Of a DNA stretch of 64,000 nucleotides, positions 8,763 to 17,111 are shown piece after piece. The translations under genes were made by a program, and so were the position numbers. The DNA lies in NCBI RefSeq assembly GCF_039534975.1, contig NZ_BAAAWH010000001.1:2852001-2916000 (forward strand), in the 5' to 3' direction. The notes under the pieces are model-generated. The model ran no database searches. It was not told where the DNA came from and was given only the letters and a program-made list of their open reading frames with translations. Every line of letters begins with the position of its first letter. The first letter of the stretch is position 1. This DNA comes from Microbacterium terregens (GTDB taxonomy: Bacteria; Actinomycetota; Actinomycetes; Actinomycetales; Microbacteriaceae).

Positions 8763-10031
8763 CATGCTCAGCGGGTTCTCGATGCGACGGACGAAAGCCG
8801 CCAGCAACTGGGCGGCGAGCGCTCCGTCGAGCACCCGGTGATCGGCGGAAAGCGTCACGGTCATGACCGTCGCCGCGGCGAGTTCTCCGCTCGCCTCGAC
8901 CACCGGGCGCTGGGTCGCAGCCCCCACGGCGAGGATCCCCGCGTGCGGTGGGTTGATGATGGCCGAGAACTCCCGCGTGCCGTACATGCCGAGGTTCGAG
9001 ACCGCGAAGGAACCGCCCTCGAGCTCGTGCTGCTTGAGACGACCCCCGCGCGCACGCTCGGCGAGATCTCGGACGACGCCGCTGAGCTCACCCAGCGGCA
9101 TCCGCTCGACACCGGTGACGACCGGCGTCAGCAGACCTCCTGGCACGGCAACGGCCACCGCGATGTCGACACCGGTGAACCGGCGGGTCGCGTCGTCCGT
9201 CCAGATCGCGTTGGCCTCGGGCACATCGTGCAGCGCGGCGGCGAGGGCCTTGACGACGAGATCGTTCACGGAGATCTTGAGGTCGGGCCCTTCGTTGATG
9301 CGCGCGCGCACGGCGAGCAGCTCGTCGACACGGCAATCCGCGACCAGGTAGAAGTGCGGCACGGTGGTCTTGCTCTCGGCCAGGCGTCGGGCGATCGCGC
9401 GGCGCATGCCGGTGTGCGGGATGTCGTTGTACGCAGGTGCGACGGCGTCGGAACGAGCGGATGCCGCGACGGACGTCATCGGCACCGCGACCGGCGCATC
9501 ATCGGCGGGTGCGACCTCGGCCTCCAGGTCGCGCCGCACGACCCGCCCGTTCGGTCCTGATCCGGCGATCGTGGACAGGTCGATGCCGCGCTCGCGGGCG
9601 ATCCGGCGCACCAGCGGACTGGCGAACAGCCGGCGGCCCGCGGTCGCGACGGGAACCGGAGCAATCGTCGGCGCGGGTTCGGGCACGGCGGTCGAACCCT
9701 GCGCCGCTCCTTCGGTCATGCCATCCTGAGCGACCGAGGGCGACGTCGGCGCTGCGACATCGACGCTGCGCATCGCCTCCTCGGCGCTCTCGCCCGCCAA
9801 CGCCAGAACGGCGATCGGGCTTCCCACGGCAGCGGACTCACCGGCGGCCACGAGCACAGCCGCGATCGTCCCGTCGGCTTCGGCCTCGTGTTCGACCACG
9901 GCCTTCTCGGTCTCGATCTCGACGATCGCCTGGCCGGCGGCGACCTCATCACCGACGTCGATGAGCCAGGTCTGGATGGCCGCCTCGTTCCCGCCGGCAG
10001 CGAGCTGCGGCATCCGCACCACGACGCCCAT
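8754..10031 (-). CDS. 2-oxoacid dehydrogenase E2 (dihydrolipoamide acyltransferase)
   Basis: Encodes 425 residues from ATG 10031, which shares one base with the E1 stop (TGATG). There is a single lipoyl domain at about 1-75 with the lipoylated lysine in EIETEKAVVE (K43), then an Ala/Pro linker and a peripheral-subunit-binding domain (FASPLVRRIARERGIDLSTI). The acyltransferase domain from about residue 205 ends with the active-site ADHRVLDG motif. It transfers the acyl group from E1-bound hydroxyalkyl-TPP to CoA. No E3 gene is present nearby, so lipoamide dehydrogenase must come from elsewhere. Whether the substrate is pyruvate, a branched-chain oxoacid or acetoin cannot be fixed from sequence. 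Confidence 0.88.
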   Translation of the reverse strand: MGVVVRMPQLAAGGNEAAIQTWLIDVGDEVAAGQAIVEIETEKAVVEHEAEADGTIAAVLVAAGESAAVGSPIAVLALAGESAEEAMRSVDVAAPTSPSVAQDGMTEGAAQGSTAVPEPAPTIAPVPVATAGRRLFASPLVRRIARERGIDLSTIAGSGPNGRVVRRDLEAEVAPADDAPVAVPMTSVAASARSDAVAPAYNDIPHTGMRRAIARRLAESKTTVPHFYLVADCRVDELLAVRARINEGPDLKISVNDLVVKALAAALHDVPEANAIWTDDATRRFTGVDIAVAVAVPGGLLTPVVTGVERMPLGELSGVVRDLAERARGGRLKQHELEGGSFAVSNLGMYGTREFSAIINPPHAGILAVGAATQRPVVEASGELAAATVMTVTLSADHRVLDGALAAQLLAAFVRRIENPLSMLV

Positions 10032-12211
10032 CAGCGGCCTCCCCACGCAGCGCGCACTCGTTCCAGGCCGGCGACGACCTGCTCCGTACCGGCGATCGCC
10101 GCACGCTCGAGGACCTTCGAGATGCTGGGACTCGCCTCTCCTCCGGTAACCCGCTCGATGGGCTGATCGAGCCAGTCGAAGAAGCGACGCTGCAGCTCGT
10201 CGGCCAGCCAGCTTCCATACGACGGACCGCGCGCGCCCTGCTCGACGATCAGCACGTTGTTGGTCTTGCGGATGCTCTCGCCGATCGTGTCCCAATCCAG
10301 CGACGCCCGATCCAACCAGCGCAGATCGATGACCTCCGCGTCGATGCCGGTCTGTTCGACCGCCTCCAGCGCGTGGGCGACCATCGACAGATAGGTCAGC
10401 ACCGTGACCTCCGACCCGCTGCGGCGCACGGCGGCAGAACCCGGCGGGATGACGTAGTCGAGCTCACCCTCCGGCACCCGGTCGGCCTGTCCGTACAGGT
10501 CGACGTGCTCGATCACCAGGACGGGGTCCTCGAGGGCGAGCGCCGCGTTCATGAGCCCGACGTAATCGGCCGCGGTCGATGCGGCCACGATCCGCCAGCC
10601 CGCCTGCGTCGCGAAGATCCCGGCCGGGTCCATCAGGTGCTGCGAGCCGTACCCCGAACCCATCGCCACCTTCGTGCGCAGCACCAGGGGCACCGTGTTG
10701 TTGTCGCCGAACATGTGCCGCGCCTTGCCGACCTGGTTGAACACCTGGTCGGCGGCGACCCACATGAAGTCCGGGTACATGAACTCGACGATGGGCCGGA
10801 AACGGCCGTCCAGCGCCACCCCGCCGGCCAGGCCGAAGAAGCCGTTCTCGCTGATCGGCGTGCCGATCACCCGGTCCGGGCCGTACTTCTTCGCGAGACC
10901 CTTCGTCGCGCCGTTGGTGCCGCCGTTCAGGCGATGCACATCCTCGCCGAGCACGATGATCCGCTCGTCCGTCTCCATCCGCCGATCCAGCGTCGCGGCG
11001 ATCGCATCGACGAATTTCGTCTCACGCCACGCGCCTGCCGACGGGAGGGCGTCGAGTCCCTCGAGCTCGCTCGCGTCACCACGGATTCCGGTATCGACGA
11101 CAGACGGATCGGGCCAGAGACCGGGGCGGATGCGCCGGCGGCCGTCGTTGTCGGGATCATCCTCCGTGAGGTTCGCGACGGCGGTGGCCATCGCGGCCTG
11201 GGCCTGCTCACGCACCGCGACGATCTGGTCGTCGTCGACCTGCGACAGCTCCCGCATCCTGCGTGCAACGAGATCGAGCGGGTCGCGCGCTCGCCACAGC
11301 GCCTCTTCGTCCTTCGTGCGGTAGCCGAACGCGCTCCCCGGGTACGGTCCGTTCTGGTGGAAGAAGCGGTAGACCTCCGCCTCGACGATGGCCGGCCCCT
11401 CCCCCGCGCGCATGCGGGCGGTCGCCTCGACCGTGGCGAGGTGAACGGCGAGCGGATCCATCCCGTCGACACGCCAGCTCGGGATGCCGAAGCCCTGACC
11501 TCGCACCGAGAACCGGGGATCGGCGGTCACCTCGTCGGCGTGCGTCGAGACGGCGTAGAGGTTGTTCTCGATGAAGTACATCACCGGCAGCTTCCATGCC
11601 GCAGCCAGGTTCATCGACTCCAGCACCGACCCGATCTGACTCGCGCCGTCTCCGAAGTAGTTGATCGAGACGTCCGTCGTCGCCGCGTGCTTCTGCGCCC
11701 ACGCGTGACCCGCCGCGATGGGGGCTCCGCCGCCGACGATGGCATTCGTGCCGAGCGCACCCGCCTCCAGCCACTGCAGGTGCATCGATCCGCCGCGCCC
11801 GCCGGAGAATCCCTGCGCCAGTCCGAGGATCTCGGCCAGCGTCCGCTGCAGCAGATCCTGCAGCTGCGGGGACACCAGCGCGGCCAGGTCGAGCTCCCCC
11901 GCCGACACGTGCTGGATGGCCTTCGCGAGGAACTGGTGGTGGCCGCGGTGCGAGCCGTTCACGGCATCCGTGGATCGCAGGCCGACGATCGAGCCGACCG
12001 CGCCGCCCTCCTGGCCGATGCTCGAGTGCGCGGGGCCGTGCACGAGTCCGGCCGCGGCGAGATCGAGGACGGATTCCTCGAAGGCGCGGATGAGGTGCAG
12101 CTGCCCGAGCATCGTGGTGAGCAGGGCGGGATCCGCAGCCTTCCAGTCCGCCGCCGTGGTCTCGAGCTGGATCCACTCGACTCCGGTCTGCAAGCGTCGT
12201 CGCTTCGGCAT
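10031..12211 (-). CDS. fused alpha-beta 2-oxoacid dehydrogenase E1
   Basis: Encodes 726 residues from ATG 12211, which has AGGGAG upstream. An upstream in-frame ATG (12340) would add only a repeat-rich leader. Residues about 35-340 are the E1 alpha part with the thiamine-diphosphate motif: GDGASQIG (187-194) and its closing IENN (214-217). From about 395 the E1 beta part follows (GEDV, ISENGFFGLAGGVALDG, EFMYPDFMWVAADQV, IEHVDLYG). One chain thus carries what is often two genes. It decarboxylates a 2-oxoacid (or cleaves acetoin) and loads the lipoyl group of the neighbouring E2. The divergent VOC-GntR pair and shared palindromes suggest GntR control. Confidence 0.88.
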   Translation of the reverse strand: MPKRRRLQTGVEWIQLETTAADWKAADPALLTTMLGQLHLIRAFEESVLDLAAAGLVHGPAHSSIGQEGGAVGSIVGLRSTDAVNGSHRGHHQFLAKAIQHVSAGELDLAALVSPQLQDLLQRTLAEILGLAQGFSGGRGGSMHLQWLEAGALGTNAIVGGGAPIAAGHAWAQKHAATTDVSINYFGDGASQIGSVLESMNLAAAWKLPVMYFIENNLYAVSTHADEVTADPRFSVRGQGFGIPSWRVDGMDPLAVHLATVEATARMRAGEGPAIVEAEVYRFFHQNGPYPGSAFGYRTKDEEALWRARDPLDLVARRMRELSQVDDDQIVAVREQAQAAMATAVANLTEDDPDNDGRRRIRPGLWPDPSVVDTGIRGDASELEGLDALPSAGAWRETKFVDAIAATLDRRMETDERIIVLGEDVHRLNGGTNGATKGLAKKYGPDRVIGTPISENGFFGLAGGVALDGRFRPIVEFMYPDFMWVAADQVFNQVGKARHMFGDNNTVPLVLRTKVAMGSGYGSQHLMDPAGIFATQAGWRIVAASTAADYVGLMNAALALEDPVLVIEHVDLYGQADRVPEGELDYVIPPGSAAVRRSGSEVTVLTYLSMVAHALEAVEQTGIDAEVIDLRWLDRASLDWDTIGESIRKTNNVLIVEQGARGPSYGSWLADELQRRFFDWLDQPIERVTGGEASPSISKVLERAAIAGTEQVVAGLERVRAAWGGR

Positions 12212-12233
12212 CTCGCCATCTCCCTTGACAGTG

Positions 12234-12323
12234 CCCGTCTCGGACGTGCCCGTTTCGGACCTGCACGTTTCGGACGTGCACGTTTCGGACAGTGCTGATT
12301 TCGGACAGTGCACGTCCGGCCAG
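12234..12323. repeat. 15-bp tandem repeats in the leader of the E1 gene
   Basis: Four clear units follow each other with a period of 15: CCCGTCTCGGACGTG (12234), CCCGTTTCGGACCTG (12249), CACGTTTCGGACGTG (12264) and CACGTTTCGGACAGT (12279). Two or three decayed units continue to about 12323. They lie 23 to 112 bases upstream of the E1 start codon. If translated from the further upstream ATG they would give Ser-Glu-Thr pentapeptides. The array is either a regulatory array or a young minisatellite. Confidence 0.8.
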
Positions 12324-12370
12324 TGCACGGTCCGCGCCACATCCCCGCGCGATCGCCAGGCTAATCCTCA

Positions 12371-12382
12371 ATTGGATCCAAT
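12371..12382. promoter_or_regulatory. palindromic candidate operator ATTGGATCCAAT
   Basis: This is a perfect 12-bp palindrome in the divergent region between the E1 gene and the VOC-GntR operon. A second copy of its TGGATCCAAT part lies 62 bases away, about six helical turns. The likely binder is the GntR protein encoded at 12991; this is inference from position and symmetry. Confidence 0.5.
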
Positions 12383-12432
12383 ACAAGCCTTCGGGCGATC
12401 AGGGTCTGGGCTGATGCTCCCATCCTTGGCAT

Positions 12433-12444
12433 ACTGGATCCAAT
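12433..12444. promoter_or_regulatory. second copy of the candidate operator
   Basis: ACTGGATCCAAT repeats ten of the twelve bases of the palindrome at 12371 and ends 19 bases before the VOC start codon, just ahead of its GAGGAGG ribosome-binding site. Binding here could block the VOC-GntR operon. Confidence 0.45.
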
Positions 12445-12463
12445 CAGCACGAGGAGGTCACGG

Positions 12464-12994
12464 ATGAGTGCGACGCTGCCGGGGATGCGAGGCGTGGACC
12501 ACTTCGGGTTCACCGTCCCAGATCTGGACGAGGCGGAACGCTTCCTCGTCGACATCCTCGGCGCAGTGCCGATCTATGTCTTGGGTGCGAAGCGGGCGGA
12601 GGACGAATGGATGACCACGCAGCTGGGCGTGCACCCGCGTACGGTGATCCGCGAGATCCGCTTCTACCGGCTGGGTTCCGGCACCAACCTCGAGGTGTTC
12701 TCGTACGACGCGGCCGACGGACAGCATCCCCAGCCCCGCAACAGCGACATCGGCGGGCACCACCTCGCGCTCTACGTCGACGACATGGACGAGGCCGAGG
12801 CGTTCCTGCGCGCGAAGGGCGTGGAGGTCATGGGGGCGCCGGTCGCCAGCGCCGGCGCCTCGGCCGGCCAGCGCTGGCTGTATTTCCGGTCGCCGTGGGG
12901 CATGCAGTTCGAACTCGTGAGCTTTCCGGACGGCAAGGCGTACGAGGCGGACGCTCCGGTCAAGCTCTGGCATCCGGCGAGGCCGGCAGAGTGA
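12464..12994 (+). CDS. VOC-family (glyoxalase/dioxygenase fold) protein
   Basis: Encodes 176 residues with two beta-alpha-beta-beta-beta repeats. It opens RGVDHFGFTVPDLDEAERFL, whose histidine is the first expected metal ligand. The second half has GGHHLALYVDDMDEAEAFL (ligand histidine) and the strand WLYFRSPWGMQFELVSF (glutamate ligand), so a metal site is likely intact. The family includes lyases, epimerases and extradiol dioxygenases; the substrate is unknown. The start is fixed by GAGGAGG. It overlaps the GntR gene by four bases (GTGA), so the two are co-transcribed, and it is divergent from the 2-oxoacid dehydrogenase genes. Confidence 0.85.
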   Translation: MSATLPGMRGVDHFGFTVPDLDEAERFLVDILGAVPIYVLGAKRAEDEWMTTQLGVHPRTVIREIRFYRLGSGTNLEVFSYDAADGQHPQPRNSDIGGHHLALYVDDMDEAEAFLRAKGVEVMGAPVASAGASAGQRWLYFRSPWGMQFELVSFPDGKAYEADAPVKLWHPARPAE

Positions 12995-13674
12995 GCGTCG
13001 ACGAGAACACCGAAGTCGGCCGCAGCCGGGACGGCGACGCCGGCGCGCGCATCGCCCACAGCATCCGCGAAGGAATAGTCAGCGGCAGTTATCCGCCGGG
13101 AACACGCATCCGCCAGGAGGACCTCGCCTCGAGATTCGGCGCGAGCCGCGTCCCCGTGCGCCAGGCGCTGCAACAGTTGGAGTACGAGGGGCTCGTGACC
13201 GTCGTCGCGAACGCGGGCGCGTGGGTGTCGAGCCTGACCCTCGCCGAGTGCGAGGAGGTCTATCAGATGCGCGAGCGACTCGAGCCTCTGCTGCTGCGGT
13301 ACAGCGCGCCGCACCTGAGCGCGCAGGAGATCCAGAAACTCGCCGACCTGGCGCGGCGCATCACCGTCGACGGTGCCGACACGGACACCTTCCTCGCGCT
13401 GGACAGGCAGTTCCATCTCGCCAGCTACGCCGGTGCGCACACGTCCCAGCTCGGTGACCTCATCCAGAAGCTCTGGAACACGACGGCGCCGTATCGTCGC
13501 GCGTACGTCGCTTCGTGGGAGGCGGACTCGCGACGCATCGCGCACGAGGAGCACCACCTCATCGTCGCCGCGCTCCGCGACGGCGATGTCGAAGAGGCCG
13601 AGCGCGTGCTCGCCGGGCACATCCGACGCACCCGACGACAGCTCGTGAAGAGTCCGCAGATCTTCGCGGACTGA
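12991..13674 (+). CDS. GntR-family regulator (FCD domain)
   Basis: Encodes 227 residues from GTG 12991, which overlaps the VOC stop. Residues about 20-80 are the GntR winged helix (IREGIVSGSYPPGTRIRQED, LASRFGASRVPVRQALQQLE). The helical FCD ligand domain follows with its probable metal residues in LDRQFH (Asp, His), in EEHHLIVAALRDGD and in GHIRRTR. FCD members typically repress genes for the breakdown of organic acids and release DNA when the acid binds. The paired TGGATCCA palindromes between E1 and VOC are the obvious candidate sites. Confidence 0.87.
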   Translation: MSVDENTEVGRSRDGDAGARIAHSIREGIVSGSYPPGTRIRQEDLASRFGASRVPVRQALQQLEYEGLVTVVANAGAWVSSLTLAECEEVYQMRERLEPLLLRYSAPHLSAQEIQKLADLARRITVDGADTDTFLALDRQFHLASYAGAHTSQLGDLIQKLWNTTAPYRRAYVASWEADSRRIAHEEHHLIVAALRDGDVEEAERVLAGHIRRTRRQLVKSPQIFAD

Positions 13675-13682
13675 GCGCGACC

Positions 13683-14711
13683 TCAGGCGACTTCGACGAG
13701 CATGCGCGCCAGGTGCCCGGGGTCTGGTTCGGCCTCTCCCCGCTCGATACGGTGCGCCAGCTCGACGACGACGGCGTTCACCGGCGTGGGGATGCCGAGA
13801 CCGATGCCCTCGCGGACGACAGTGCCGTTGAGGTCGTCGACCTCGCTGTGACGCCCCTTGCGCCAGTCCTGAAGCACAGTCGTCGTCGCGCCGGGGACGA
13901 CGAATCCCGCGAAGAGCTTGTCGGTCATGATCTCGACGACCCTCGCGCGATCCGCGATCTCGTCCGCCGTGAGTCCGAAGATCGGGAGCACGGGGTGGCC
14001 GAGGCCCGCCCCGACCGCGAGCGCCTCGTTTCCGGCGGCTACCATGACGTCGCGATAGCCCGGCAGCTGCAGGGCGTCGAGCATCGGCAGACCGAGCACC
14101 GCCGAGGTGACGAGGAGGGTCGCGTTGCTGACGAGCTTCATCCATTTCGCGGCCTCGATGTCGTCGGATATCGCCACGGTTCCCGAGTGGCGCAGCAGGC
14201 CCGCGACCTCCTCGATCCGGCCGACCGGGCCACCGGGAAGTGCACCTACGGCGAACCATGATCGGGCGACTCCCGTGTGTCGGTGCACCAGACCGGGCTG
14301 GTTCATCGTGGCCGAGCATTCGATGACGACGCCCACGGTGCGCTCAGCGCCGACGACGTCCTGGACCACCCGAGCGGTCATCCCGTTCTGCACGCCGGCC
14401 ATGAGACCGTCCGACGCGAGGTGAGGCTCCATCAGCTGCGCGGCCCAGCGGGAGTCGTATGCCTTCATGACCATGAGCACCACGTCGAAGTCGGTCTTCA
14501 ACTCGGCGACCTCGCACAGGTTGGCGACGCGAGGACGCACGTGCAGCTCACCTTCGGGCGAGAGTATCCGCAATCCGTCCGAGCGCATCCGTTCCACGTG
14601 TGCAGGCCACTGCTCCACGAGGAGAACGTCATGCCCGGCGGCAGTCAGATCCGCCCCGATCGATGCGCCGTTCGCGCCTGCGCCGAGCACGGCGATCCGC
14701 GGGTCGCTCAT
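13683..14711 (-). CDS. ketopantoate reductase (PanE/ApbA) family protein
   Basis: Encodes 342 residues from ATG 14711 behind GGAGGG. The Rossmann start is IAVLGAGANGASIGADLTAAG, the middle carries MVMKAYDSRWAAQ and MQNGMTAR-like VQNGMTARVV, and the C-terminal helical domain has AKWMKLVSNATL with the catalytic-type lysine. True PanE reduces 2-dehydropantoate with NADPH for pantothenate synthesis, but here the gene sits in a catabolic island, is convergent with the GntR gene and divergent from a Dabb gene. A different 2-oxo or 2-hydroxy acid is therefore as likely. I give no symbol for that reason. Confidence 0.82.
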   Translation of the reverse strand: MSDPRIAVLGAGANGASIGADLTAAGHDVLLVEQWPAHVERMRSDGLRILSPEGELHVRPRVANLCEVAELKTDFDVVLMVMKAYDSRWAAQLMEPHLASDGLMAGVQNGMTARVVQDVVGAERTVGVVIECSATMNQPGLVHRHTGVARSWFAVGALPGGPVGRIEEVAGLLRHSGTVAISDDIEAAKWMKLVSNATLLVTSAVLGLPMLDALQLPGYRDVMVAAGNEALAVGAGLGHPVLPIFGLTADEIADRARVVEIMTDKLFAGFVVPGATTTVLQDWRKGRHSEVDDLNGTVVREGIGLGIPTPVNAVVVELAHRIERGEAEPDPGHLARMLVEVA

Positions 14712-14882
14712 GGGGAGCCCTCCTTCGTTGGCGAGTCGAGAATACAGCAGCGATGTACACCAGACACGCGGTACGCTGGGATTTGCGCCAACTGCCGCTC
14801 CGTCGTACACCCTTGGTTGACGGTTACCGACAGTCGCTTGACAGTTGCTCACGTCACTACTCAGCGAGGAGAACAGGACACC

Positions 14883-15194
14883 ATGATCCTCCACATGGCA
14901 TCATTCCGCTGGACGCCAGAGGTCACGGAGGCGGACGTCGCCGCGTTGACGACGGCGCTCCAGGAGATGGCGGCGGCCATCCCCGAGATCCGCTCCTACG
15001 TCGCCGACACCAACTTGCATCTGCGTCCCGGGGGCGCCGATTACGGGATCGCGGCGATCCTGGACGACGCGGCGGGTCTGGACACCTATCTCGATCACCC
15101 GCACCACCTCGCCGTCTACGAGAAGTATCTGGGCTGGATGCTGGCGGAGCGCTCCGCGGTGCAGCTGCCCATCTCCGAGGGCGCGTTCGCGTGA
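14883..15194 (+). CDS. Dabb-family (stress-responsive A/B barrel) protein
   Basis: Encodes 103 residues, the usual length of a single dimeric alpha/beta-barrel domain. It starts MILHMASFRWTPEVTEADVA (strand, then helix), continues IPEIRSYVADTNLHLRPGGADY and ends with the diagnostic LDTYLDHPHHLAVYEKYL segment. The family ranges from plant stress proteins to polyketide cyclases and degradative decarboxylases or hydrolases in gene clusters. The gene overlaps the following alcohol dehydrogenase by four bases, so the two act together. A TTGACA-type element lies about 40 bases upstream of the start. Confidence 0.82.
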   Translation: MILHMASFRWTPEVTEADVAALTTALQEMAAAIPEIRSYVADTNLHLRPGGADYGIAAILDDAAGLDTYLDHPHHLAVYEKYLGWMLAERSAVQLPISEGAFA

Positions 15195-16252
15195 CCCGGA
15201 TGCGCGCGGCCGTGCTGCACGATGTGGGGGACCTTCGCATCGATGACGTCGAGGTGCCGGTTCCCGGAGCGGGCGAGGTGCTCATCCGCGTCGCCGTCTG
15301 CGGCGTCTGCGGCAGCGATGCGACCGAATTCGGCCGAGGACTCGTGCTGGCGAGCCCTCCCGTCACGCTGGGCCACGAATTCACCGGAGTCATCGAGGCG
15401 GTCGGTCCCGGCGTGGACTCGCTTCCGGTCGGTGCCGTCGTCGTGAGCGGTGCCGGCGTGTCGTGCGGGGAATGCAAGCCGTGCCGCAACGGTCGCACGA
15501 ACCTCTGCCGTTCGTACACGACCGTGGGGTTCCACCACGACGGCGGTCTCGCGGGGTACGTCGTGGTCCCGGCCGGGATCGTGCTCGACGTGTCGGACTC
15601 CGGGCTTGCGCTCGACACGCTCGGGCTCACTCAGCCCATGGCCATCGCCGTGCACGCCGTCCGGCGCAGCGGCCTGCGAGCGGGCCAGGACGCCGTCATC
15701 GTCGGCGTCGGCGGCATCGGCGCGTTCATCGCCGTCGCCGCAGCGGCGACCGGAGCCCGGCTGCTGGTGGTGGACCTGAACCAGGACCGGATCGACCTCG
15801 CCCTGCGACTCGGCGCCACGTCGGGCATGATCTCCGGCTCGATGCCGCTGACGGCCAAGCTGGACGAGCTGGGCATGGACGTCGACGTCTTCTTCGAGGT
15901 CAGCGGATCCGCCCCGGGCCTGGCCTCGGTGCTCGATGCTGCCAAGCCCGGCGCGACGATCGTGCCGGTCGGCATCCAGCGCGGCGAGCCCGCGCTGCCC
16001 CTCGGACGATGGACGCTGAACGAGTTCACGATCGTCGGGACGGTCGCGCACGTCTACAAGGACGACTTCCCGCAGGCCGTGCGTCTGCTGGGCACGCGAG
16101 ATGACTGGTCCGATATCGCGGGTGAGGTCATCCCGATAGACCAGGTCGTCGAGGCCGGCCTCCAGCCGCTTCTGGAAGGTCGTTCCCGTCAGATCAAGAC
16201 GCTCGTCGATCCGTGGGCGACGGCGCCGAGGGCTGCGCAGCACACGCGCTGA
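15191..16252 (+). CDS. zinc-dependent medium-chain alcohol dehydrogenase
   Basis: Encodes about 353 residues from GTG 15191, which overlaps the Dabb stop; ATG 15200 is a possible alternative. The catalytic zinc residues lie in CGVCGSD and GHEFTG. The structural zinc loop CGECKPCRNGRTNLC has all four cysteines. The Rossmann motif is VGVGGIGAFIAVAAAATG, followed by a basic-free LLVVDLNQDR that suggests NAD rather than NADP. Overall it resembles butanediol, sorbitol or threonine dehydrogenases. With E1/E2 of a 2-oxoacid or acetoin dehydrogenase nearby, oxidation of a secondary alcohol to a ketone is plausible. Confidence 0.88.
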   Translation: MTRMRAAVLHDVGDLRIDDVEVPVPGAGEVLIRVAVCGVCGSDATEFGRGLVLASPPVTLGHEFTGVIEAVGPGVDSLPVGAVVVSGAGVSCGECKPCRNGRTNLCRSYTTVGFHHDGGLAGYVVVPAGIVLDVSDSGLALDTLGLTQPMAIAVHAVRRSGLRAGQDAVIVGVGGIGAFIAVAAAATGARLLVVDLNQDRIDLALRLGATSGMISGSMPLTAKLDELGMDVDVFFEVSGSAPGLASVLDAAKPGATIVPVGIQRGEPALPLGRWTLNEFTIVGTVAHVYKDDFPQAVRLLGTRDDWSDIAGEVIPIDQVVEAGLQPLLEGRSRQIKTLVDPWATAPRAAQHTR

Positions 16253-16269
16253 GGGCCGGCATCCGCCGA

Positions 16270-16965
16270 TCAGGCTTCGAGGTCGTCCATCGCCCGCAGC
16301 ACATCGACGGCCGAGGACGGCGCGCGCCCGGCCACCGCGTCTGCCCCCGGCGCATCGCGGAGCGACTCGTTCTGCTGCCGCCGGCCGACGACGAACCACA
16401 CGCCCTTCGCGACCTCCGAGCTGCGGTTCGAGTAGAGGTGCGGTCGCACAGAATCGAACTGGAGCGAGTCGCCGGGCCGGAGGACGTACGTCTCGAAGTC
16501 GAGATGCAGGGTCAATTCCCCTTCGAGCAGATATGCGTATTCCACGCCCGCGTGACGCATGAGCTTGCCCTCGATGGAGCTGCTGGCACCCGGCGCGTAG
16601 GTGACCAGGAGCGCATCCGCGGGTCCACCGGTGCCGGCTGCGAGCCGTTCCCACAGCACGCCGTTCTCCATTTCGATGCGCGGATTCTCCGTCGCACGCT
16701 GCACATCCGGCAACGCGGGCCCGGAGTGGCCGAAGAGCGAAGCCGCCGGCTTCGGACCGGGCTGCGCAATCCCCATCAATTCATCGATCGAGACACCCAG
16801 GTGGCTCGCCAAGGCGTACAGCGTGGCGACCGAGGGCTGTGTCTTGCCGATCTCGACCTGGGAGATCAAGCTCGCCGAGACTCCGAGCGACTGCGCCACG
16901 CTGCGCAGGCTGAGGCCGCGCTTGGTCCGTACTTCGCGGAGCCGTCCACCGAGGCTGTCCGGCAT
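16270..16965 (-). CDS. XRE-family regulator with cupin sensor domain
   Basis: Encodes 231 residues from ATG 16965; AAGGTGA stands nine bases upstream, whereas GTG 16974 is too close to it. Residues 5-62 are the helix-turn-helix (LREVRTKRGLSLRSVAQSLG, SASLISQVEIGKTQPSVATL). From about residue 130 a cupin barrel follows (HAGVEYAYLLEGELTLHL, LRPGDSLQFDSVRPH). Members of this PuuR-like class repress catabolic genes for polyamines, amino acids or sugars and bind the effector in the cupin. It is divergent from the NTF2-NmrA pair; a TACAAT element read on the minus strand about 55 bases upstream is a candidate -10. Confidence 0.87.
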   Translation of the reverse strand: MPDSLGGRLREVRTKRGLSLRSVAQSLGVSASLISQVEIGKTQPSVATLYALASHLGVSIDELMGIAQPGPKPAASLFGHSGPALPDVQRATENPRIEMENGVLWERLAAGTGGPADALLVTYAPGASSSIEGKLMRHAGVEYAYLLEGELTLHLDFETYVLRPGDSLQFDSVRPHLYSNRSSEVAKGVWFVVGRRQQNESLRDAPGADAVAGRAPSSAVDVLRAMDDLEA

Positions 16966-17111
16966 GGTTTCCACTCACCTTCGTCATGAACCGGTCCTGC
17001 AATGGCACGGCCGCTGTGTCATTGTACGGGCGACCCTCTCGATCATGTCGACCCCCGGTGCACACCAGCGTGTACAGTCAGGCTGCAACGGACGTCAGAG
17101 GGGAACCGGAA

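Noticed and set aside
10373..12298. 641-codon plus-strand frame opposite the E1 gene
   Set aside because: The E1 protein is unmistakable on the other strand; this frame is His/Arg/Asp-rich antisense without domains.
12212..12340. N-terminal extension of E1 including Ser-Glu-Thr repeats
   Set aside because: AGGGAG just before ATG 12211 and the family start position favour the shorter protein; the extension is better read as untranslated leader.
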